From: Herbaspirillum sp. 3R11
Lineage (GTDB): Bacteria > Pseudomonadota > Gammaproteobacteria > Burkholderiales > Burkholderiaceae_D
Direction: 5' to 3'
NCBI RefSeq assembly: GCF_004563925.1
Contig: NZ_SPNJ01000001.1
Span: 1,364,001-1,428,000, forward strand
DNA length: 64,000 nt
A program made the translations under genes and the position numbers. A model generated the notes under the pieces. The model was not told the origin of the DNA and made no database searches. It was given only the letters and a program-made list of their open reading frames with translations. Positions 54,840-61,765 of this stretch are shown here, piece after piece (within the stretch, counting starts at the first letter, position 1; each line of letters starts with the position of its first letter).

Positions 54840-57383
54840 TCAGTTCCCCGTCCCATTCCCAGCCCGGCGCAGACGCAGCGCGTTGAGCACCACCACTACC
54901 GAACTCAGCGACATGCCCACGCCCGACAACCACGGGTTGATCCAGCCCAGCGCCGCCGCCGGAATCGCCACCGCGTTGTAGAGCGTGGCCCATGCCAGGT
55001 TCTGGCGGATCACCACGAGCGTCTTTGCCGCCACGCTATCGGCTTCGCACAGCGCCGACAATTGCCCCGACAACAGCACGCAATCGGCGCTGGTCTGCGC
55101 CAGCGCGGCGCCGTTGCCCATCGCGAAGGAAACATCGGCCGCACGCAACACGGCGGCGTCGTTGACGCCGTCGCCCACCATTGCGACGATGGCGCCGCCC
55201 TGCTGCAGCCTTCGCACGAAGGACAGCTTGCTTTCAGGCAGGCAGTCACCGAGCGCAGTCTGGATGCCGAGCCGGTCGGCCACGTGTTGCGCCACCTCAT
55301 GGCGATCGCCGCTCAGCAACACCAGGCTCTTGCCCTGCCCCTGGAAATGCGCGACCACCGCCTGTGCTTCCGGTCGGAGAGCGTCGGCGATATCGAAGCG
55401 CGCCAGCCAACCGTTGCTCGACGCCAGGAACACGTAGCTGGCCTCGGCCTGCCCGTCGGCATCGGCTGCCGGCATGCTCGACGCAGTAGGGATCAATGCG
55501 TGCACGAACGCGAAATTGCCGAGCCGGCACAGCACGCCGTCAACGGTCGCTTCCACACCCTGGCCGGCCGCATGGCGCAGCGTGCTTGCTTCCGGAATAT
55601 CGTGCAGGTGCTGCTCCTGCTGCTCCGCTGCCGCCTGCAGGATGGTCTGGGCCAGCGGATGCGCACTGGTGCGCTCCATGGCGGCCGCAATGCGCAGGCA
55701 GTCAGCCGCCGACAAGGCGCCCAGCTTCAGAATCTCTCGCAGCGCGGGCTTGCCGACGGTCAGCGTGCCGGTCTTGTCGAACACGATGTGGGTAGCACGA
55801 TGCAGCGTTTCCAGCACATGCGGCTGCACTGCCAGAATGCCTTTCCGCAGCAGGCGATCGGTGGCCGCCGCCAGGGCTGTCGGCGTTGCCAGCGACAAGG
55901 CGCAAGGACAGGACACCACCAGCACGGCAATCGCAACCGGCCACGCGCGCGCCGGGTCGATCACGTACCAGACGCAAAACACCACAACCGCCAGCAGCAA
56001 CAGCGCCGCCACGAACCAAGCCGCTACGCGATCGGCCCACAGCGCCAGTTTCGGCTTGGCTTGTCCGGCCCGGTTGACCAGGCCGACCAGCACCGACAGC
56101 GTGCTGTCACCGGCGGTGCGCACGACTTTCGCGGTCAGCGCCTGCGCGATGTTGACGGCGCCGCCGGGGATGGTGTCGCCGACCTTCTTGTGCACCGGAC
56201 GGCTTTCGCCGGTCAGCAGGGACACATCGACTGACGATGATCCTGCGAGCACGACGCAATCTGCCGCCAATGCCTCGCCGGGCCTGACCAGGATGACGTC
56301 GCCGGCGCGCAGTCGCGCTGCCGCGACCAGTTCGGCATCCGGCTGCGGATAGGCCAGTACGCGCAGCGCCGAGGACGGCAGCGACTGTTGCAGGCGGTCC
56401 AGCGCCGAGGCCGCCTTGCGCCGCGCCGTCAGCTCCAGATAACGGCTGCACAGCAGCAGGAAGATGAACATCGTCACCGAGTCGAAGTACACTTCGCCCC
56501 CGCTCGCACCGCGCCATGTCGCCAGCGCACTGCCTGCAAATGCGGCAATGATGCCCAGCGTCACCGGCACATCCATGCCCGGCGCGCGGTTGCGGATATC
56601 GCGCCAGGCGCCGCGGAAGAACGGTTGCGCCGAGTACACCAGCGCCGGCACGGTCATCAGCAAGGCGGCCCAGCGCATCAGGCTTGCCATGTCGTCATCC
56701 ATGCCGCCCTCGCCCGCCAGGTAGGCGGGCACGGCATACATCATCACCTGCATCATCGACAAGCCGGCGATGAAGAGTTGCCGGAACAGTGTCTTGCGCA
56801 CGCGTTCCAGCTGCTCGCCGTGTCGCACCGGATCGTAGGGATAGGACGGGTATCCGATTGCCCGCATGGCGGCGAGGATATCGCTGGGCTTGCATGCATC
56901 GGTGCGCCAGCGCACGTGCAGGCGCTCGGTCACCGCATTGACCTCGGCGCTCAGTACGCCGGGCACGCGCGCAAGACGCAGCTCAATGAGGCAAATGCAG
57001 GAAGCGCAGCGAATATTGGCCACCGTATAGATCGCCGCTGCGGCATGCGCATCCGTCGCCGAAGTTGCGGAAGTTGCGGAATTTTCAGCTGCGGGCTCAT
57101 GGTCGTACAGCAGCAGTTCAGGCGGCATCAACTCCCGCTCCTCGACCGTGGCGGCAAAGCCGGTGCGCGAGGCGTAGTAATCGGCGAAGCCGCTATCGAC
57201 AATACTGCGCGCCACCGCCTCACATCCGGGGCAGCACATGGCGCGCCCGGCGCCGTCGATCGTCACGCGCCATGCCGTGTCCGAAGCCACCGGCAGGCCG
57301 CAGTGGAAGCAGGCTGTGCCGGCCGCATCAGTCTCGCCAGTCACTCCCCTCACGTCCCTCACGCCGCGCTCGACGGCAATCAT
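54840..57383 (-). CDS. ccoI: Copper-translocating P-type ATPase CcoI (FixI)
   Basis: The start at 57383 lies in an ATGA overlap with the upstream SafE-like gene; a GTG at 57428 is possible but inside that gene. The 847-residue protein has an N-terminal cysteine-rich part (CFHCGLPV, CCPGCEAV), a heavy-metal domain with IRCASC, about eight transmembrane segments, the metal motif SCPCALSLATP, the phosphorylation motif DKTGTLT and the hinge GDGVNDAAVL. It supplies copper for cbb3 assembly. Confidence 0.95.
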   Translation of the reverse strand: MIAVERGVRDVRGVTGETDAAGTACFHCGLPVASDTAWRVTIDGAGRAMCCPGCEAVARSIVDSGFADYYASRTGFAATVEERELMPPELLLYDHEPAAENSATSATSATDAHAAAAIYTVANIRCASCICLIELRLARVPGVLSAEVNAVTERLHVRWRTDACKPSDILAAMRAIGYPSYPYDPVRHGEQLERVRKTLFRQLFIAGLSMMQVMMYAVPAYLAGEGGMDDDMASLMRWAALLMTVPALVYSAQPFFRGAWRDIRNRAPGMDVPVTLGIIAAFAGSALATWRGASGGEVYFDSVTMFIFLLLCSRYLELTARRKAASALDRLQQSLPSSALRVLAYPQPDAELVAAARLRAGDVILVRPGEALAADCVVLAGSSSVDVSLLTGESRPVHKKVGDTIPGGAVNIAQALTAKVVRTAGDSTLSVLVGLVNRAGQAKPKLALWADRVAAWFVAALLLLAVVVFCVWYVIDPARAWPVAIAVLVVSCPCALSLATPTALAAATDRLLRKGILAVQPHVLETLHRATHIVFDKTGTLTVGKPALREILKLGALSAADCLRIAAAMERTSAHPLAQTILQAAAEQQEQHLHDIPEASTLRHAAGQGVEATVDGVLCRLGNFAFVHALIPTASSMPAADADGQAEASYVFLASSNGWLARFDIADALRPEAQAVVAHFQGQGKSLVLLSGDRHEVAQHVADRLGIQTALGDCLPESKLSFVRRLQQGGAIVAMVGDGVNDAAVLRAADVSFAMGNGAALAQTSADCVLLSGQLSALCEADSVAAKTLVVIRQNLAWATLYNAVAIPAAALGWINPWLSGVGMSLSSVVVVLNALRLRRAGNGTGN

Positions 57384-58195
57384 GGCTGCCCCGCCGCAGA
57401 TCCAGCAACATGCGTGGGCGTGATGCACAAGGCCGCCAGCCAGTCAGGCGTGAAGCCGTGTTGCGCACGCAGCAGGCCAAACACGCCGAACAGCAATACC
57501 ACCATCCCGCTGACCACGCGGACACTGCGTCGCTGCAGGACGCCGCGCAACTGTGCGCCGAACATGCCGGCCGCCAGCAGCACCGGCAAGGTGCCGAGAC
57601 CGAACGCCAGCATCACCGCTGCGCCCGACAGGGCCGAACCGCTCAACAGCGCCGTCAGCAACACGCTATAGACCATGCCGCACGGCAGCCAACCCCACAG
57701 TCCCCCGGCCAGCACCAACTTGAACGGGCTATCGAGAGGCAACAGCAAGCCGGTCAATGGCCGCAGGCGTTTCCAGAGGATGTTGCCGACTGCCTCCATC
57801 CTGGCGAGGCCGCGCCAGGCATCCATCAGATAGAGTCCCAGCGCGACCAGCATCAGGTGCGCCACTACATAAGCGCCGGCCTGCCATACCTGCATGTCCG
57901 CCAGCAGCCGTGCGCCGCCGGCAAGACCGCCCGCCAGTGCACCGGCGACGGCATAGCTGCCGATGCGGCCGAGATTGTAAGAGAGCGTGCGCAACAGCAG
58001 CGCGCCGTTGGCTTCGCTCTTCATGACGTTGACCACCACCGGAAACGGCTTCGTCCGAACCGTCGCAGGCGCCATCGAGAACGCGCCGACGATGCCGCCG
58101 CACATGCCGATGCAATGGACGCTGCCGAGCAATCCGATCATGAAGACCGGAAATAGACTCAAATTCAGGCTCAAATTCAGACTCAGGCCGGTCAT
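57380..58195 (-). CDS. SafE/UreH-like membrane protein upstream of ccoI
   Basis: This 271-residue protein with about six transmembrane segments belongs to the sulfite exporter TauE/SafE-like (DsbD-related) family common beside ccoI. The HCIGMCGG motif near the N-terminus and LPCGMVYSV later resemble metal- or thiol-handling cysteine pairs. It may help copper or redox supply to the cbb3 oxidase. The N-terminus has a repeated LSLN unit encoded by 12-bp tandem repeats. Confidence 0.88.
   Translation of the reverse strand: MTGLSLNLSLNLSLFPVFMIGLLGSVHCIGMCGGIVGAFSMAPATVRTKPFPVVVNVMKSEANGALLLRTLSYNLGRIGSYAVAGALAGGLAGGARLLADMQVWQAGAYVVAHLMLVALGLYLMDAWRGLARMEAVGNILWKRLRPLTGLLLPLDSPFKLVLAGGLWGWLPCGMVYSVLLTALLSGSALSGAAVMLAFGLGTLPVLLAAGMFGAQLRGVLQRRSVRVVSGMVVLLFGVFGLLRAQHGFTPDWLAALCITPTHVAGSAAGQP
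58157..58188. repeat. Short 12-bp tandem repeat at the start of the SafE-like gene
   Basis: A CTCAAATTCAGR unit occurs twice plus a partial copy and encodes LSLNLSLNLSL. Unit length is a multiple of three, so changes in copy number would stay in frame. Confidence 0.7.
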
Positions 58196-58201
58196 GGCGG
58201 C

Positions 58202-59620
58202 TCAGATGGTGCGTGAATAGCGCTGCTCGTCCGGACGCGATTGCAGGTAGCGGTCGAACACCATGCAGATGTTGCGGATCAGCAGGCGGCCCTTCATGGT
58301 GACCGTGATCCACTCCTCGTCGATCACCACCAGTCCATCCTGTTCAAGGCGATGCAAGCCTTCCAGCTCGGCCTCGAAATAGGACGCAAAGGTAATCGGA
58401 TAAGCGGTTTCAATGGAAGCAATCGATAGCTCGAAGTTGCACATCAGGCGCTGGATGATCAGGCGACGCAAGACGTCGTCCATGTTCATGCGCAGGCCGC
58501 GCACGATGGGTAGTTCGTTTTTGTCGATGGCGTCGTAGTACTCCTCCAGCGTCTTGACGTTCTGGCTGTAGGTCGAGGCCACCGCGCTGATGGCCGACAC
58601 GCCGCAGGACACCATGTCCGACTCGGCATGCGTGGAATAGCCCTGGAAGTTGCGATGCAGACGGCCCTGCTGCTGCGCGATCGCCAGGTCGTCGGTCGGC
58701 AGCGCGAAATGATCCATGCCGATGTAGACGTAACCGGCGTCGGTCAGCCGGCGGATCGCCAGCGCCAGCATGTCGAGCTTGGCTTCCGCACCTGGCAGCT
58801 GCGCCTCGAGGATGCGGCGCTGCGGCTTGAACAGGTGCGGCAGATGCGCGTAGTTGTACAGCGAGATACGGTCCGGTCCGGCCTGGATCACCTTGGCCAG
58901 CGTCTGCGCCATGCTGATCACGTTTTGTCCCGGCAAGCCGTAGATCAGGTCGATGCTGACCGAGCGATAACGTTGTGCGCGCGCGGCCTTGATGATGTCG
59001 AGGGTAAGGTGTTCCGGCTGTACACGGTTGACGGCGCGCTGCACCAGCGGATCGAAGTCCTGCACGCCCAGGCTGAGACGATTGAAGCCCTGCGTGCGCA
59101 GACTGGCGACGCGTTCAGCGGAGACCGTGCGCGGATCGACCTCGATCGAGTATTCGCCGACTTCGTCCGCCGCAAAGCGGAACCAGCGCTGCAGATGCGC
59201 CATCAGGTCGGCCATCTGCGCATCCGAAATATAGGTCGGCGTGCCGCCGCCGAGGTGCAACTGCTCGATCTGGTTCATGCCGTCGAACAGCTTGCCCTGC
59301 ATTTCGATCTCGTGCTTCAGATAGCTGAGATAGATGCCGGCCTTGTCGCGGTTTTTGGTGACGATCTTGTTGCAGGCGCAGTAGTAGCAAATGTTTTCGC
59401 AGAACGGGATATGCACGTAGAGCGACAAGGGATTGCGGCTGCCGCGCGTGCGCAGCCCCGCTACCGCCTGCAGGTAGTCACGGTAGCCGAAGCTGTCGCT
59501 GAAGCGATCCGCGGTCGGGTACGAGGTGTAGCGCGGGCCGGACTGGCTCAGCTTGCGGATCAGTTGAGCGTCGAATTCGACCGATGGTTCGGCGACCATC
59601 GTCATTGCGGATACCACCAT
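58202..59620 (-). CDS. hemN: Oxygen-independent coproporphyrinogen III dehydrogenase
   Basis: The start at 59620 (MVVSAMTMVAEPS) follows a tctggagc ribosome site and gives 472 residues. The radical SAM cluster motif is CENICYYC (CX3CX2C), and the HemN signatures SGPRYTSYPTADRF, LHLGGGTPTYI and GYSTHAESDM are present. It oxidises coproporphyrinogen III to protoporphyrinogen IX without oxygen, supplying haem for the cbb3 oxidase. An FNR-like site lies 121 bp upstream. Confidence 0.96.
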   Translation of the reverse strand: MVVSAMTMVAEPSVEFDAQLIRKLSQSGPRYTSYPTADRFSDSFGYRDYLQAVAGLRTRGSRNPLSLYVHIPFCENICYYCACNKIVTKNRDKAGIYLSYLKHEIEMQGKLFDGMNQIEQLHLGGGTPTYISDAQMADLMAHLQRWFRFAADEVGEYSIEVDPRTVSAERVASLRTQGFNRLSLGVQDFDPLVQRAVNRVQPEHLTLDIIKAARAQRYRSVSIDLIYGLPGQNVISMAQTLAKVIQAGPDRISLYNYAHLPHLFKPQRRILEAQLPGAEAKLDMLALAIRRLTDAGYVYIGMDHFALPTDDLAIAQQQGRLHRNFQGYSTHAESDMVSCGVSAISAVASTYSQNVKTLEEYYDAIDKNELPIVRGLRMNMDDVLRRLIIQRLMCNFELSIASIETAYPITFASYFEAELEGLHRLEQDGLVVIDEEWITVTMKGRLLIRNICMVFDRYLQSRPDEQRYSRTI

Positions 59621-59740
59621 GTTGTTAGCTCCAGAGGCGGGCCGCAGCAGAAAAACGCGATGAGCGAGATGAAAGACAAAAAAACAAGACGGACTGCGAC
59701 CCTGGTGAAACAAGTCTAGGGACTTGCACCCCGCCATACC

Positions 59741-59754
59741 TTGACCTACATCAA
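59741..59754. promoter_or_regulatory. FNR-like site before hemN
   Basis: TTGACCTACATCAA matches the FNR consensus at nine of ten positions. It lies 121 bp before hemN in the hemN/ompW divergent region. Confidence 0.72.
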
Positions 59755-59831
59755 AAGGGGCACAAACGCAGATGAAACGGCGCTTCCGGGCGCGTGTGCA
59801 TGACCTTCACAGACCCGCTTCTTTTTCTTTT

Positions 59832-59845
59832 TTGATCGACATCAA
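59832..59845 (+). promoter_or_regulatory. FNR-type site before ompW
   Basis: TTGATCGACATCAA is a perfect TTGAT-N4-ATCAA match, 95 bp before the ompW start codon. OmpW is known to be oxygen-regulated in other bacteria. Confidence 0.8.
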
Positions 59846-59939
59846 ATCCCACCCTCGCCGTCCCGCGTACATTTCGCTGCATCGCAACTTCATTCACAAC
59901 AATGCGCTTTCATCGAGAGAAGGCGCGGGGAAATCCATC

Positions 59940-60566
59940 ATGAAAAAAATCGCAATGCTGCTGGCGCCAGTCGCCATCGTCGCCGCCCTGTCTGTCGTCG
60001 CTCCCTTTGCCGCAGCGCAAGAAAGCCCCTGGCTGGTGCGCGTGCGCGCCGTCAACATCAGCCCCGACAACAAATCCGATCCGGTCGGCGGCGTCGGCGC
60101 CTCGGATCGCCTGACGGTCAGCTCCAAGACCATCCCGGAAGTCGACATCAGCTATTTCTTCACACCCAACTGGGCCGCCGAACTGGTCCTGACCTATCCG
60201 CAAAAGCATGACGTGCGGCTCGACGGCCAGACCATCGGCAGCTTCAAACACCTGCCGCCGACACTGCTGGCGCAGTACCACTTCACGCCGGCCTCGACCT
60301 TCAGCCCCTACGTCGGCGCCGGCATCAATTACACGCGCATCTCCGACGTCAACCTGCTCAACGGCGGCGCCCGCCTGGAAAACCACAGCATCGGCGGCGC
60401 GCTTCAAGCCGGCTTCGACGTCAAGCTGGATCGCCATTGGCTGATCAACTTCGACATCAAGAAAGTGCAGATCCGCAGCGACGTGCTGGCCGCCAACGGC
60501 ACCAAGCTCAGCACCGTGAAGATCGATCCGTGGCTGATCGGCGTCGGTGTGGGTTATCGCTTCTGA
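59940..60566 (+). CDS. ompW: OmpW family outer-membrane protein
   Basis: The start at 59940 (MKKIAMLLAPVAIV) opens a signal peptide ending near FAAAQ; an earlier in-frame start at 59772 is not supported. The 208-residue precursor forms an eight-stranded barrel with OmpW signatures (WLVRVRAVNISPDNKSD, LPPTLLAQYHF and the C-terminal aromatic PWLIGVGVGYRF). It is a small pore for hydrophobic compounds. An FNR site precedes it, grouping it with the microaerobic genes. Confidence 0.94.
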   Translation: MKKIAMLLAPVAIVAALSVVAPFAAAQESPWLVRVRAVNISPDNKSDPVGGVGASDRLTVSSKTIPEVDISYFFTPNWAAELVLTYPQKHDVRLDGQTIGSFKHLPPTLLAQYHFTPASTFSPYVGAGINYTRISDVNLLNGGARLENHSIGGALQAGFDVKLDRHWLINFDIKKVQIRSDVLAANGTKLSTVKIDPWLIGVGVGYRF

Positions 60567-60631
60567 AGCGGCGCACACCGCCGCTAAAACGTAAATGAAA
60601 CGCCATCATCATGTCTTGAGGTTCTACTCCA

Positions 60632-61750
60632 ATGCAGCATCCTGATTCAACACTGACGCCCGTCGATCCGCATGTCCCCATGCCGCATCGCAAGATCATC
60701 CGTTCCTGGCTGGCGCCCATCGTCGCCCGCAGCACGCCGCTGGCAATTGGGCTGGTGGTGCTGGACTTCTGCCTGTTCGGCCTGGCGCTGGCGGCGACGA
60801 TCGCGGTCGGGAACATCGTTGCCAAAGTGGCGCTGGGCATGCTGACCGGCTTCATCATCGGCCGCCTGTTCATCCTCGGGCATGACGCCTGCCACCAGAG
60901 TTTCACCGCCAACCGCCGGCTCAACACTTGGCTCGGCCGGCTGGTGTTCATGCCGTCGCTGACGCCATACAGCCTGTGGGCAGTCGGGCATAACGTGGTG
61001 CATCACGGCTATACCAACCTGAAAGGCTTCGACTTCGTCTGGCAGCCGCATTCGCTACAGGAGTTCCGGGCGCTGCCGCGCTGGCGCCAGAAGCTCGAAC
61101 GCCTGTACCGCAGCGGCTGGGCGCCATGGCTGTATTACACGGTGGACATGTGGTGGAAGAAGATGTATTTCCCGTCGCGCAAGCAGATGCCGACGAGACG
61201 TGCGGAGTTCATCTGGGACGGCGTGCTGGTCACCGTTGCCGCCGCCATCTGGATCGGCGGACTGGCGTGGGCCGCGCAGGCCGGCGGGCAATCGTTCTGG
61301 ACGCTGTTACTGACGGCGTTCGTGGTGCCGGTGCTGTTCTGGAAGGCGATGATCGGTTTCGTGGTCTACGTCCATCACACCCACGTCGGCGTGGCCTGGT
61401 ACCAGGACAAGTCGGAATGGTCGGCGGCGCAACCGTTCGTCTCGACCACGGTGCACCTGACCTTCCGCCATGGCATCGGCGCGGCGCTGCATCACATCAT
61501 GGAGCACACCGCCCATCACGTCGACATGAGCGTGCCGCTGTATCGCCTGAAGAAGGCGCAGAAGCTGCTGGAGACGATGCTGCCGGGCCGCATCGTGATC
61601 CAACAATTTTCGTGGCGCTGGTATTTCGATACCGCACGGCGCTGCAAGCTGTATGACTTCGATCGCCTGTGCTGGACGGACTTCAAGGGACGTCCGACCA
61701 GCACGCCGTTAAGGGCGGTCGTGCAAAGAGCAGTTGTGGAAGCGGCTTAG
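60632..61750 (+). CDS. Membrane fatty acid desaturase
   Basis: This 372-residue protein has about four transmembrane segments and the three histidine boxes of diiron desaturases (GHDACHQS, HNVVHHGY and HHIMEHTAHHVD). It inserts a double bond into acyl chains of membrane lipids or related substrates using oxygen. The start at 60632 follows a gaggttc site. It lies 65 bp after ompW; co-transcription is possible. It converges with the DUF3141 gene with a 15-bp gap. Confidence 0.9.
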   Translation: MQHPDSTLTPVDPHVPMPHRKIIRSWLAPIVARSTPLAIGLVVLDFCLFGLALAATIAVGNIVAKVALGMLTGFIIGRLFILGHDACHQSFTANRRLNTWLGRLVFMPSLTPYSLWAVGHNVVHHGYTNLKGFDFVWQPHSLQEFRALPRWRQKLERLYRSGWAPWLYYTVDMWWKKMYFPSRKQMPTRRAEFIWDGVLVTVAAAIWIGGLAWAAQAGGQSFWTLLLTAFVVPVLFWKAMIGFVVYVHHTHVGVAWYQDKSEWSAAQPFVSTTVHLTFRHGIGAALHHIMEHTAHHVDMSVPLYRLKKAQKLLETMLPGRIVIQQFSWRWYFDTARRCKLYDFDRLCWTDFKGRPTSTPLRAVVQRAVVEAA

Positions 61751-61765
61751 CAATTTTCGAAGGCG

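Noticed and set aside
60567..60585. AGCGGCG/CGCCGCT hairpin after ompW as a terminator
   Set aside because: A good 7-bp stem, but it is followed by AAAA rather than a T-tract on the plus strand, so termination of ompW is not supported.
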